A stretch of 64,000 nucleotides of DNA, taken from Acidovorax sp. A1169 (GTDB taxonomy: Bacteria; Pseudomonadota; Gammaproteobacteria; Burkholderiales; Burkholderiaceae_C). The notes under the pieces are model-generated. The model worked only from the letters and a program-made list of their open reading frames with translations. It was not told the DNA's origin and searched no databases. The position numbers and the translations under genes were made by a program. The stretch covers positions 16,368-80,367 of the forward strand of contig NZ_JAUZDX010000027.1 in NCBI RefSeq assembly GCF_030704685.1. The letters run 5' to 3'. The first letter of the stretch is position 1; every line of letters starts with the position of its first letter. Of the stretch, positions 43,947 to 52,471 are shown piece after piece.

Positions 43947-44328
43947 GGTTGCTTCCTTGTGGTGGTTGCCGTGGTGCCCCTGCGCGGCGCAAGGCATGCG
44001 GCCAACCAGAGAGGACGGGCTGCATGCATGCATGCAGCCTTCATACGGATTTATCAAAGCGATCGGATTGTGCGGGGCATCAACAGCCCGAAAGGGTTCG
44101 CGGGGCGTGGGCCATGGCGATGCGGCGCCCATGCGTGATCAACTGCACAGATGCCGCCTCTTTTTGTGCCAGCGCACCTGGATGCTGGATGAATGGCAAA
44201 GATCGCGGGCCCTGCATTTCTCGCATGGATAGCATGAAGATCGACGGCAGTCAGGATGGTTGACCCCTTCAACAGGCGCGGGCTCGCGACGCGGCCGCTT
44301 GGACTGATGGGTTAAATGCGCTGAAAAT
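43947..44328. other. Intergenic region with a perfect 22-bp palindrome
   Basis: About 380 nt without a supported gene. A perfect 22-bp palindrome of TGCATG units lies at 44018-44039, about 70 nt upstream of the membrane-protein start on the reverse strand. Confidence 0.5.
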
Positions 44329-44643
44329 TCAGGCGCCCTCCCAATTCCCACCACCTGTCTTCATGAAAATGTAGATAGACAGCGCCGTTCCGATGGGAAA
44401 TCCGAGAAAAACGAGAACAGCAAAAGTCTGCGACAGCACTTTTCCCCAGGCCTTCCCTTGCCTTGCACCTGATGCCGCAAAAAAATGGAACGCCGCCAAT
44501 GGAGTAGCGACCGCGAGCACGAACAGCGTCAGCTGCACAGTGTCTTCCTGGGGCGAAAAAAAGCCCAGGCCACCTATGAGCCCCCCGCCAATCGCATACC
44601 CCAAGAACAACAGATGGTGAAGCTTAGAAAGTGATTTATTCAT
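44329..44643 (-). CDS. Small membrane protein
   Basis: A 104-residue protein; the start at 44643 (MNKSLSKLHH) has GGACAGG just upstream, and an ATG at 44655 would add four residues. Three hydrophobic helices. Moderately lower GC than average. No family recognised. Confidence 0.6.
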   Translation of the reverse strand: MNKSLSKLHHLLFLGYAIGGGLIGGLGFFSPQEDTVQLTLFVLAVATPLAAFHFFAASGARQGKAWGKVLSQTFAVLVFLGFPIGTALSIYIFMKTGGGNWEGA

Positions 44644-44733
44644 ATACCTGTCCATTCACACAATCACCCTTCTTGGCAGGGCATGCTTGCATACTGGCCC
44701 GAAGAGATCGCCAACGCCGCATCCCGTCTGCCG

Positions 44734-45024
44734 TTAACTCTCGGGACAGTTCTCATAGAAGCCACTCGTGATCTTTGCATCGTGCCGGGCTTGAAGTTCC
44801 ACATTGAATTGAATGACCTTTGCGTGGGGGGTCGAGCGGCACATGGAAATGTGGACGTTCTTGGGCTTGAGGCGAACGACCTCGTCCACAACCGGCGTGG
44901 CCAAGGCCGATTTAACCGCCCCGATGCTGTATCCAGAGGGCAGGATTTGAACGTTTGAAGTCCCAGATGCGCCCCCGCAACCTGCAAGCATCAGAACCGA
45001 AAGAAACAGTGTTGGTTGAAGCAT
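44734..45024 (-). CDS. Small lipoprotein, paralogue of the gene at 9788-10084
   Basis: A 96-residue predicted lipoprotein (signal peptide with lipobox LAGC at about residue 16). The mature part contains VKSALATPVVDEVVRLKPKN, then MCRSTPHAKVIQFNVELQAR, strongly matching the lipoprotein at 9788-10084, including the CRSTP cysteine. Residues outside this core differ. Function unknown; it likely resides in the periplasm or outer membrane. Confidence 0.8.
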   Translation of the reverse strand: MLQPTLFLSVLMLAGCGGASGTSNVQILPSGYSIGAVKSALATPVVDEVVRLKPKNVHISMCRSTPHAKVIQFNVELQARHDAKITSGFYENCPES

Positions 45025-45416
45025 GGCCAGGGTGAATGCAAAAAAATGCAGCCGCCGTTGCAGACCCGAAGCGGAGTCATGGGGGTCAATCTTTCAGCAA
45101 AAGATAAAAAGAAATGAAAACACCTGAACAACAAAAACGGAGCAAACCGTTGAACAGCGGCGCTGCCCGGCCCCCAGGTGCCTGAACGAAAGCGCCGTTG
45201 CGCCATGACAAACACCGGGTTGCCCCGTCAAAACATCGCAGCATGCGCGGTGAGGGGCTGCATGTCCATCCCCCATTCTTCGCAGGGCGCCACGCGCTCG
45301 ACGGGTACACACCCGAGCGCACGGTGGGCCCGATGGCCGGCGATGCACAATGGCCGGCATATGCAATCGTCGCTGCCGGCCCCCGGGCTGGCGGCCACAA
45401 CACCAGGAGGTCAGGC
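45025..45416. other. Intergenic region, nothing recognised
   Basis: About 390 nt between divergent genes, with no supported ORF. It contains the probable ribosome-binding site GGAGG (45406-45410) for the next gene. Confidence 0.45.
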
Positions 45417-45581
45417 TTGAAACCCATGCACTATTTTTCCCTTGCAGGTGTGCTCGTCCCGCTCGTCCTCTACGTGGCCGGGCATGCAGAGGCTGCCGGT
45501 GTCGTCATCGTGCTGGCCCTCGTGATCGAGGTGCTTGTCTCTGCCATCACTGGCAAAAAGGGCAACGCTACCGAGCGCTGA
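45417..45581 (+). CDS. Very small membrane protein
   Basis: A 54-residue protein with a TTG start at 45417, chosen for GGAGG at 45406-45410; the ATG at 45426 is an alternative. Two hydrophobic helices (about residues 6-25 and 28-45) and a basic tail. Located 57 nt upstream of the kinase-like gene. Function unknown. Confidence 0.55.
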   Translation: MKPMHYFSLAGVLVPLVLYVAGHAEAAGVVIVLALVIEVLVSAITGKKGNATER

Positions 45582-45638
45582 GTGTGGGCGCCGGGTACAC
45601 CACGGCCGTTGAAAATGCAGCCCCCCCAAGGAGCCAAT

Positions 45639-46682
45639 TTGGACAGTTCGATTTTGGAGCGTTTGCTGGCCCCCTCGTTGCTGGGGGAGCACATGGCCCG
45701 GCACCAGGAGCCCAGCGGTGCATCGCTGCTCAGCGCCGTGCCCAGCGCCATCGGTGCATCAGGCTACCTTTCCGATCTGACCGGCGTGACGCTGGCATGG
45801 AGCCACCCCACAGGCGCCCCGGCGCGGGCCGTGTTGAAGGTGTCACACCCCGGGTTTGGACAACCGGAACTGCCGTTCTACGAGACCATCGCCAGGCACC
45901 TGAACAGCCCGGTCATCCCCCGGTTCTACGCCGGGGGCGTGGACGAACCCACGGGCCGCACCTGGCTGCTGATGGAAGACCTGTCGGAGTCGCACCAGCA
46001 GCCCAGCGCTGAGCCCTTACCGCCCACGTTCGAACGCTGCACCCTCATCGTTGAAGCGCTGGCGCGGCTCCATGCCATCGGCTGGACCGGTGGCGATCAG
46101 GGCACCGTGCCCGGCATGGGCCCCACGCTCTGGAGCCGGCTTGAGGCATCGGAATGGCTGCCAGGCGCCTGCGAGCGCCTGTTTGCGCAGGCCGGCGATG
46201 CGCTGGACGAGCGCACGCGGGGCATCTACGCGCAGTTCCTGCCCGGGCTCCCGGCGCTCATCGAGCAGGCCAACCAATTCCAGCACAGGACCCTGGTCCA
46301 TGGCGATGCCCACGTCTGGAACTGGATGGTTCCACGCGACAGCGCAGCCGGGGTCGCCAAGCTCATCGACTGGGATGGCTGGCATGTGGGCACCGGTGTC
46401 TGGGACCTGGCCTACATGATGGCCCTGCAGTGGGATCGCGCCGTGCGCCAGCGCTTTGAAATGCCACTGCTCGACCGCTACCACGCAGTGCTCACCGCCC
46501 ACGGTGTGGCGGGCTATTCGCGTGAGGCGTTTCAGCAGGACTACCGGCTTGCGGTGTTGCTGCACCTGCGCACACCGATGGCGAGGTTCGCGCGGGGCAT
46601 GTCCGCCTTCGTCTGGTGGCCCCAGCTCACCCGGGTGGCGCATGCGGTGGAGGATTTGGGCTGCCTGGATTTGCTGGAGTGA
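45639..46682 (+). CDS. Aminoglycoside-phosphotransferase/choline-kinase-like kinase
   Basis: A 347-residue protein with the APH/ChoK kinase fold. The TTG at 45639 is chosen because AAGGAG lies 5 nt upstream; an upstream ATG (45615) is possible. The catalytic loop VHGDAHVWNW contains D223 and the metal-binding IDWD motif has D244. The N-lobe has AVLKVSHPGFGQ, with the Lys expected to bind ATP. Family members phosphorylate aminoglycosides, choline, homoserine or other small molecules; the substrate is not predictable. Confidence 0.85.
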   Translation: MDSSILERLLAPSLLGEHMARHQEPSGASLLSAVPSAIGASGYLSDLTGVTLAWSHPTGAPARAVLKVSHPGFGQPELPFYETIARHLNSPVIPRFYAGGVDEPTGRTWLLMEDLSESHQQPSAEPLPPTFERCTLIVEALARLHAIGWTGGDQGTVPGMGPTLWSRLEASEWLPGACERLFAQAGDALDERTRGIYAQFLPGLPALIEQANQFQHRTLVHGDAHVWNWMVPRDSAAGVAKLIDWDGWHVGTGVWDLAYMMALQWDRAVRQRFEMPLLDRYHAVLTAHGVAGYSREAFQQDYRLAVLLHLRTPMARFARGMSAFVWWPQLTRVAHAVEDLGCLDLLE

Positions 46683-46707
46683 CCCATGGCACCGAACGAA
46701 AGCCCGG

Positions 46708-47385
46708 CTACTGCGGTGCCAGCCAGGAACCAACCCGTTGCAAGTGGCCCTGAAAAAGCGCTGCATAGTCGCGGGGTGCTGCCGCGACGACGCTGTGCCG
46801 CGCTGCGAGACTCTGGCGCCAGAGCCCGACCTTGGCCAGCCCGTCGAAAAGCGCTGCATTGCCTTCAGCGGGCAGTCCCTCGAAATAGCGAAAGAGCGGC
46901 GCGAACACGGCATCGACCATGCTGAACTGGCTTGCGCCGAAGTACGGGCCGGCGCCGAGTGCGTCTTCAAGCCGCTCGAGCTTGTCCCTGAAAACCACGG
47001 CTTTCATGCTGGCTGCGGTGGAATCCCTGGCGTTCAAATAGCCCCAGGCATCGGCCAGGGTCGCCGACCCGAACTCGATCCAGGCGCGGTGTTGCGCGCG
47101 TACCAGGGGGTCGCTCGGATGCAGTGGTGCGCCGCGCTGTGTCTCGTCCAGATATTCGCAGATGGCCATGCTTTCGAACAGCACCTGGTGCGTACCATCG
47201 CCGCCATGGATCTGGAGCAAGGGCACCTTGCTGGTCGGCGACATCGCCAGGAACCAGGCAGGCTTTGCCGAAAGGTCCACGTTGATCCTGTCAAAGGGGA
47301 TGCCTTTTTCCAGCAGCACGATAGCGGCGCGCTGTACATACGGGCACAGGGGGTGGCTGATGAGGCTGAGTGCAGAGGTCGACAT
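46708..47385 (-). CDS. Glutathione S-transferase family protein
   Basis: A 225-residue GST-like protein. The N-terminal thioredoxin fold has SHPLCPYVQRAAIVLLEKGI, with the Cys of CPYV in the active-site position as in omega-like GSTs, and SKVPLLQIHGGDG then LFESMAICEYLDE (the ES glutathione-binding motif). The C-terminal helical domain begins near residue 95. It probably catalyses glutathione conjugation or reduction of electrophiles. Start at the ATG at 47385. Confidence 0.88.
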   Translation of the reverse strand: MSTSALSLISHPLCPYVQRAAIVLLEKGIPFDRINVDLSAKPAWFLAMSPTSKVPLLQIHGGDGTHQVLFESMAICEYLDETQRGAPLHPSDPLVRAQHRAWIEFGSATLADAWGYLNARDSTAASMKAVVFRDKLERLEDALGAGPYFGASQFSMVDAVFAPLFRYFEGLPAEGNAALFDGLAKVGLWRQSLAARHSVVAAAPRDYAALFQGHLQRVGSWLAPQ

Positions 47386-47504
47386 GGAGGCTTCAATAAA
47401 TTGGAGGGTTCGGGGGACAGTTGGCGTGGAATCAAGCGGGGCATACTTCTCGATGAAGCCTTCCTTGGTTTCCACTGTGCGACTTTTAGCCGCTACGACG
47501 TAAC

Positions 47505-47993
47505 CTATCGCTGATCTTTCGATAATTTCTTTGCAAAGTTGACGTCGAAGTAATCACGCCAAGCGACGATGCAATCGCCCTCCACCTCAAAGATGCCCAT
47601 CACCTTCACTGCGGCGATCGCGCTCCCATCTGCGCTTACGAAGCGGTCCAGTCGCTCTGTCAGCACGCGATTGCCGTCCGCAGCGATAGCAAGCATGTGG
47701 AAATGGACTGCCGCGATGTCCAGCGATCTGCCGGGCCGCTCCAGGAAGGCTATCGCCTCTTCAATGCCCGTAGTAGTCGATACGCCTTCATTGACCCAGA
47801 CGGTTCTGGGAGTGAACCATCGCCGAACTGCTGCTTTGCCGTTGTCCGAAGGGAAAGCAGCGCTGAAGGCTGTGACGGTTTCGATGGGTGTTGGCATTTT
47901 TCTTTCCTTTGTCTTGCTGGACGTATCGCACACCTGAGACCAGGCACCCGTGGAGAGCACCATGGCGGCGATTGCTACAAGCGCAAACTTCAT
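47505..47993 (-). CDS. Limonene-1,2-epoxide hydrolase-like protein (SnoaL fold)
   Basis: A 162-residue SnoaL/NTF2-fold protein. R114, D116 and D147 (RLDRF and WRDYFD) align with the Arg99-Asp101-Asp132 triad of limonene-1,2-epoxide hydrolase, with identical spacing (2 and 31 residues), so epoxide hydrolysis is plausible. From the ATG at 47993 the protein has a signal-like N-terminus (FALVAIAAMVLSTGAWSQ); an internal ATG at 47897 has a better ribosome-binding site (AAAGGAAAG) and would give a cytoplasmic form. It lies 51 nt downstream of an SDR in the same orientation. Confidence 0.75.
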   Translation of the reverse strand: MKFALVAIAAMVLSTGAWSQVCDTSSKTKERKMPTPIETVTAFSAAFPSDNGKAAVRRWFTPRTVWVNEGVSTTTGIEEAIAFLERPGRSLDIAAVHFHMLAIAADGNRVLTERLDRFVSADGSAIAAVKVMGIFEVEGDCIVAWRDYFDVNFAKKLSKDQR

Positions 47994-48044
47994 GTGGAAA
48001 TCTCTCGGTCATCTCGAACTGAAATTCGATGCTTGGGCTTGGGT

Positions 48045-48803
48045 CTACAGCAACTGCCCGCCTGACACATCGAACGATGTGCCACTGGCCCATGCCATGT
48101 CGGCGGACAGAATGGCGGCTACCGCTCGCCCGACGTCATCGGGCTGGCCCACACGCCCCAGTGCGATGCCTTGGGCCACATAGGCGTTGACACCCTCGTT
48201 GTCGCGCACCGCGCCACCCATGAAGTCGGTCGCGATGGCTCCGGGGGCGATTGTGTTCACCCGGATTCGGCGCGCGCCAAGCTCGACGGCCATGTAGCGG
48301 GTCAACACTTCCACGGCAGCCTTTACCGCCGCGTAAACGCTGTAGCCTGGCAGCGTGAAACGCACAAAGCCCGAAGAGACATTCAGGATGCTGCCGCCGT
48401 CTTCTAGGAGGGGCAGCAATCGTTGCGTCAGAAAAAGCGGTGCGCGCAGATGGGCATCGACCAGAGCGTCGAACTGCGCTTCGGTCGTGTCGGTGAACGG
48501 GGCATGCAAGCCGATGCCGGCGTTGTTGACGAGGTAGTCGAAGCGCGCGCGCCCAAAGCGCTCCTGCAGCGCAGCGCCCACGGCTTCGCTGAACGGGGCA
48601 AAAGACGCGGTGTCGGCCACATCCAGCCGACACATCACCGCCTTGCCTCCCCGCTCTTCAATCTCGCGTTGCAGCACCTCGGCTTCGTTCTGGCCCGTGC
48701 GGTAGGTTCCGATGATGCCGACACCCCGCTCGGCCAGGTGCAGGGCCATGTTGCGGCCAAGTCCGCGGCTTGCACCGGTAATCAGCGCGATCTTTGCTGT
48801 CAT
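48045..48803 (-). CDS. Short-chain dehydrogenase/reductase
   Basis: A 252-residue classical SDR. TGASRGLG (Rossmann nucleotide binding), NNAG, the catalytic Ser in NVSSG, YxxxK as YAAVK, and the C-terminal GQPDDVGRAVAAILS / SFDVSGGQLL. Cofactor NAD(H) or NADP(H); the Thr-Tyr-Arg after the second strand (GTYRTG) hints at NADP. Substrate unknown. Start taken at the ATG at 48803; a GTG at 48815 is possible. It is first in the SDR-epoxide hydrolase-GST series and divergent from an AraC regulator. Confidence 0.9.
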   Translation of the reverse strand: MTAKIALITGASRGLGRNMALHLAERGVGIIGTYRTGQNEAEVLQREIEERGGKAVMCRLDVADTASFAPFSEAVGAALQERFGRARFDYLVNNAGIGLHAPFTDTTEAQFDALVDAHLRAPLFLTQRLLPLLEDGGSILNVSSGFVRFTLPGYSVYAAVKAAVEVLTRYMAVELGARRIRVNTIAPGAIATDFMGGAVRDNEGVNAYVAQGIALGRVGQPDDVGRAVAAILSADMAWASGTSFDVSGGQLL

Positions 48804-48926
48804 ATCTGAACTCACTTCATTTCTGTGATTGAAATGGCGGAAATCGCCAAGAGCTCACAATTTATGGCGAAGCGCTTTTCATGGCTTGCCTGATACGCTT
48901 GTTCTCTTGCACGATCGACTCACCCC

Positions 48927-49093
48927 CTAGTGTTCTGTCCCGTAAATAGATGCCAAAAATAAATCCGATGGATTTCGCGCCAGGGCAAGGCGCAAACCGC
49001 AGCGATAGCCAGTGCTATCGCGAGGATTTGCAACGCTGCCCTGGCGTGAAAGACGCGGTTTTATTGGCATTTATTTACGGGACAGGACACTAG
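48927..49093. mobile_element. 167-bp miniature inverted-repeat element, copy B
   Basis: Begins with CTAGTGTTCTGTCCCG and ends with CGGGACAGGACACTAG, so CTAG flanks the TGT...ACA core on both sides. It has the same 167-bp length and near-palindromic interior as the copy at 35274-35440, with about nine differences by eye. It occupies most of the spacer between the SDR and AraC genes and ends 17 nt before the AraC start codon. Confidence 0.88.
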
Positions 49094-49110
49094 ATACCCC
49101 CGAGCCCCCC

Positions 49111-50040
49111 ATGGACACCCACCTTTCGACCCCGCTGGAAACGGTGCTGCACGGCATCCAGCCGGGTACCTTGAAGTCGGGCATTCCCCGCATCGAGTTG
49201 CACGTCGACCAAGGGCAGGACAATGAGAATGCGTGCCAGTACCGCGCCATGGCGTGTTTCATCCTGCAAGGAAGCAAGCGCGTCTCCTTCGGTGACAAGG
49301 TGCTGCACTACGAGGCGGGCCACTATCTGGTCAGCGCACTGGATCTGCCGCTCATGGGACAGGTCTACAGGGATGATGCGCGCCAACGGCCCTATGTCGC
49401 GCTCACGCTGGTGCTGGACCCGGTGGTGCTCAATGAGCTGATCCTGTCCATGCCTGCTTCGCGCGGCGGCGAAGGCAGCGAGTTGGGGTTGTCGACCGCG
49501 CCCATGGGGCGGGAGCTTGAAGATGTCCTGGCCCGTGCCTTGGTGCTGATGCAGCGGCCTCAGGACATTCCCATTCTGGCCCCCCTGGTTGAACGAGAGT
49601 TGCTCTATCGCTTGTTGAACGGCCCCCATGGAACGCTGTTGCGCCAGGTTGCGAGTGCCAAGGGGCCGCTGCCGAAGGTACGAAAGGCCATCGGCTGGAT
49701 TGGTCAGAACTTCAACCAGCCCATCAGGATCGATGATGTCGGCGCAGCATGCGGGATGAGCCGGGCGAGTCTGAATCGGAGCTTTCGGGAGATCACAGGC
49801 CTCAGCCCGCTGCAGTACCAGAAGCACCTTCGCCTGCTGGAGGCGCGCCGCCTGCTGTTGGGCGGCGAGCACAACGTATCCGGTGCGGCGTTCGCTGTGG
49901 GCTACGAGAGCTCGTCGCAGTTCAGCCGCGACTATCTGAGGCACTTCGACGCCAGCCCCAGCCAGGACTTGCGACGCAGCATGCATGCCAACGCCGGGAC
50001 TCCGGAAAGGCGAGAGACACCTCCCGGGCCCGGGCTCTGA
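49111..50040 (+). CDS. AraC-family transcriptional regulator
   Basis: A 309-residue regulator. The N-terminal ~190 residues form an AraC-type cupin/ligand domain of the AraC_N (AraC-XylS) type with ACFILQGSKRVSFGDKVLHY. The C-terminal ~100 residues hold two helix-turn-helix motifs (IDDVGAACGMSRASLNRSFR and EHNVSGAAFAVGYESSSQFS, then RDYLRHFDASPSQD). Start ATG 49111. It is divergent from the SDR-epoxide hydrolase-GST genes and probably regulates them. Its upstream region has been replaced by the 167-bp element, so its native promoter may be lost. Confidence 0.92.
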   Translation: MDTHLSTPLETVLHGIQPGTLKSGIPRIELHVDQGQDNENACQYRAMACFILQGSKRVSFGDKVLHYEAGHYLVSALDLPLMGQVYRDDARQRPYVALTLVLDPVVLNELILSMPASRGGEGSELGLSTAPMGRELEDVLARALVLMQRPQDIPILAPLVERELLYRLLNGPHGTLLRQVASAKGPLPKVRKAIGWIGQNFNQPIRIDDVGAACGMSRASLNRSFREITGLSPLQYQKHLRLLEARRLLLGGEHNVSGAAFAVGYESSSQFSRDYLRHFDASPSQDLRRSMHANAGTPERRETPPGPGL

Positions 50041-50159
50041 TTTGCCACCAGCCTGTTGGCTGCACCACCCAGCCATCGTTGCAGTGTAGAGGGTGGAACC
50101 TCTGCCAGCGCCCTGCCCTCACGCCTCTACAGCAAGCCGCGCAGGCGCCAATCCATCAC

Positions 50160-50552
50160 TCACCGAACCACCGGCGCATCCGGCAACTCGTTGGCGTGAG
50201 CCATACCGGCGCCCAGCCTGGGGAAATGCACCGCCTGCCTGGCCGACACCGCATCCACCGCCTGCGCCAGGCCTTCTTCGTAGCGGCCTTCGCGCAGGTG
50301 CACCGCCAGTTGGGACACCAGCGCCTCCCATTCGCCCGGCGCCACGCAGCAGGCCAGGCCGCGGTCGGCGACGATCTCGATGGCGTGCTCGGGCACCAGC
50401 AGGTAGATCAGCACGCCGTTGTTGTGCTCGGTGTCCCACACGCGCAGCTTGCTGAACAGCATGGGGGCACGTTCGCGGGCCGTGGCGTGGCGGTGCAGGT
50501 AGCTCCAGGGCAGCGCGCCTTCTGCGCAGATGCGGATCTGCCCCGTGTGCAG
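50160..50552 (-). pseudogene. 3' fragment of the TPM-domain gene (fragment 1)
   Basis: Encodes LHTGQIRICAEGALPWSYLH through to the stop codon, nearly identical to residues ~46-179 of the intact gene at 57447-57983. Homology ends abruptly near 50553; upstream codons (50553-50705) are unrelated and run into the end of the DUF3616 gene. No start codon of its own, so it is a partial duplicate. Confidence 0.85.
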
Positions 50553-50701
50553 CTGAATGAAGCAGAAGTAGCAGCTGGCCTTGCAAGCACACCGATGTAC
50601 CGATACGCGCAACACGTAGGGAATCAGCTCTTCGTCGCACGCCAAGTGCCTCGCAACTCTTGCGGCGAACTGGTGGCACCGAAGCAGCGCCGACAGTTGA
50701 C

Positions 50702-51790
50702 TCAATCGTGGCGCAGCAGGTCACCGAACACGGTGGCCTCGCCTTCCTTGCGGTCGGCCCCGGGCGCGTCATACAGCACAAGCCAGCTCGGCTTTCGCCC
50801 TGCCAGCCCCGGCGGCAGGTCGCAGATCGCCTCGGCGCGATTGGTACCGTGCCCGTGCGGCAGCGAGACCGATTCGGTCAGACCCGCCTCGAAGCGTGCC
50901 GGCTCCCGGTTGGCGGCCAGCAATGGGCGCGCTGCAGGCCACTTGAAGACGCGGATGTCGCCGTTCAGCACCATCGTCGGGCCAGCCAGTATGTAGAGGT
51001 CGTCGCCGGAAAAATGCAGGTCTCGCACCCCCAGACCGTCAAGCTGAAGGAAGTGTTTGCGCAGCAGGATGCCGGTGGCGTCCAGCGGCACAAGGCGCAG
51101 CTGGTCCCCGCGCGCCTCGACTTCGATCTCGATCAGCGCCGACCAGCCGCGCAGCACCGGGCCGCGCAGGCCGAGCAGCAGCCGGCGCCCGTCCACCGCC
51201 AGGCCTTCGATGTCCAAACCGTTGTCCTTGCCCGGGATCGCCATGTAGGGGCCGAAATGGGGGTCGTCGGCCAGCGCGCGGGTCAGCAGGTTGCTTTGCG
51301 CATCGCCCTTGAGCCGCAGGGCCCGCCGGCCGTCCTGCGCCTCTCGAACCAGGCAGGGCTCGCCGTTGGCGTCAGGCTCGATGGGCAGACATGCCAGCAG
51401 GCGGCGGTTGCCATCGAGCGCCACTTTCGCCAGGCGCTTGGCGTTGTCGGCGTGGTCCCGGTCAGGCTTGGTGTTCTTGCGCTTCAAGCCATGCGAGCCC
51501 ACGACCCACAGAAAGCCATCGGCCACCGCCATGCCTTCCAGGTCGGCCTCCTCGCCGGCCGCGCCGGGCAAGTCCAGCAGGTCGTCCAGCTTGAAGTCGC
51601 GCACCTCGCCAAAGCGCAAGACTTCCTGGCCCACGGGATCGAGCCTGCGCAGCCGGTCCAGGCCGCAGGCTTCATCGCCAGCCACCCAGAGCCAGTCGCC
51701 GGTAAACGCCGCACCCGACAGATTGCTTTGAACAAGGGAGTCGGGCGCAAATTCCAGGCGAACAGCGTTCGCGCTTCGGGTGTTGGGCAT
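50702..51790 (-). CDS. DUF3616-type hypothetical protein
   Basis: A 362-residue soluble protein starting at the ATG at 51790 with GGAGAAC upstream. Repeated beta-rich blocks (LSGAAFTGDWLWVAGDEACG, ADLEGMAVADGFLWVVGSHG, LDIEGLAVDGRRLLLGLRGP, LGVRDLHFSGDDLYILAGPT) suggest a beta-propeller and match the family I know as DUF3616. Function unknown. It is framed by TPM fragments 1 and 2. Confidence 0.8.
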   Translation of the reverse strand: MPNTRSANAVRLEFAPDSLVQSNLSGAAFTGDWLWVAGDEACGLDRLRRLDPVGQEVLRFGEVRDFKLDDLLDLPGAAGEEADLEGMAVADGFLWVVGSHGLKRKNTKPDRDHADNAKRLAKVALDGNRRLLACLPIEPDANGEPCLVREAQDGRRALRLKGDAQSNLLTRALADDPHFGPYMAIPGKDNGLDIEGLAVDGRRLLLGLRGPVLRGWSALIEIEVEARGDQLRLVPLDATGILLRKHFLQLDGLGVRDLHFSGDDLYILAGPTMVLNGDIRVFKWPAARPLLAANREPARFEAGLTESVSLPHGHGTNRAEAICDLPPGLAGRKPSWLVLYDAPGADRKEGEATVFGDLLRHD

Positions 51791-52106
51791 GGTGGGTTCT
51801 CCGTGAAAGGCGTTGTTGCAAAGGCCACAGCCTGCAGCGCCAGCATACAGCGGCCATCCAACCTCGAAGTGAGCGGCCGAAGTTGTCCTTGGATCGCAGG
51901 CTTGCCTGCGGTGGCCCACAGGGCCTTCAAGAGCTGCGAGCCCGGCGGCTGGGGTTCAGTGCGGCCTAGTCAGAACCGCTTCGCTGAACGTTGTTGGCAG
52001 CTCTTGATCGCAGCAATATCCCGTACCTGCGCGGGTAGAGAGTCCCGGCCAGCGCCCTACCCTCCCGCCGCTGCATTGAGCCGCGCAGGCCCATCCAATC
52101 ACTCAC

Positions 52107-52399
52107 TCACCGAACAGCCGGCGCATCAGGCAACTCGTTGGCGTAAGCGGTGCCGGCGCCCCGCCTGGGGAAATGCGCCGCCTGCCTGGCCGACACCGCA
52201 TCCACCGCCTGCGCCAGGCCTTCTTCGTAGCGGCCTTCACGCAGGTGCACAGCCAGCTGGGACACCAGCGCCTGCCACTCGCCTGGCGCCACGCAGCGGG
52301 CCAGGCCACGGTCGGCGACGATCTCGATGGCGTGCTCGGGCACCAGCAGGTAGATCAGCACGCCGTTGTTGTGCTCGGTGTCCCACACGCGCAGCTTGT
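52107..52399 (-). pseudogene. 3' fragment of the TPM-domain gene (fragment 2)
   Basis: Encodes KLRVWDTEHNNGVLIYLLVP to the stop codon, nearly identical to the last ~95 residues of the intact TPM gene. Homology stops near 52400, just before the 3' end of the PAS-GGDEF-EAL gene. Its downstream flank (TGCCAGCGCCCT-like) is shared with fragment 1. Confidence 0.85.
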
Positions 52400-52471
52400 T
52401 GAGAATTCAGGTTACCTGCCGCACAGCCTGCAGGCAGATTGAGACGCTGCTGTTACTGCAGCACCGGTCCT

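Noticed and set aside
50660..52402. 580-codon forward ORF
   Set aside because: Antisense of the DUF3616 gene and TPM fragments, without a plausible protein signature.
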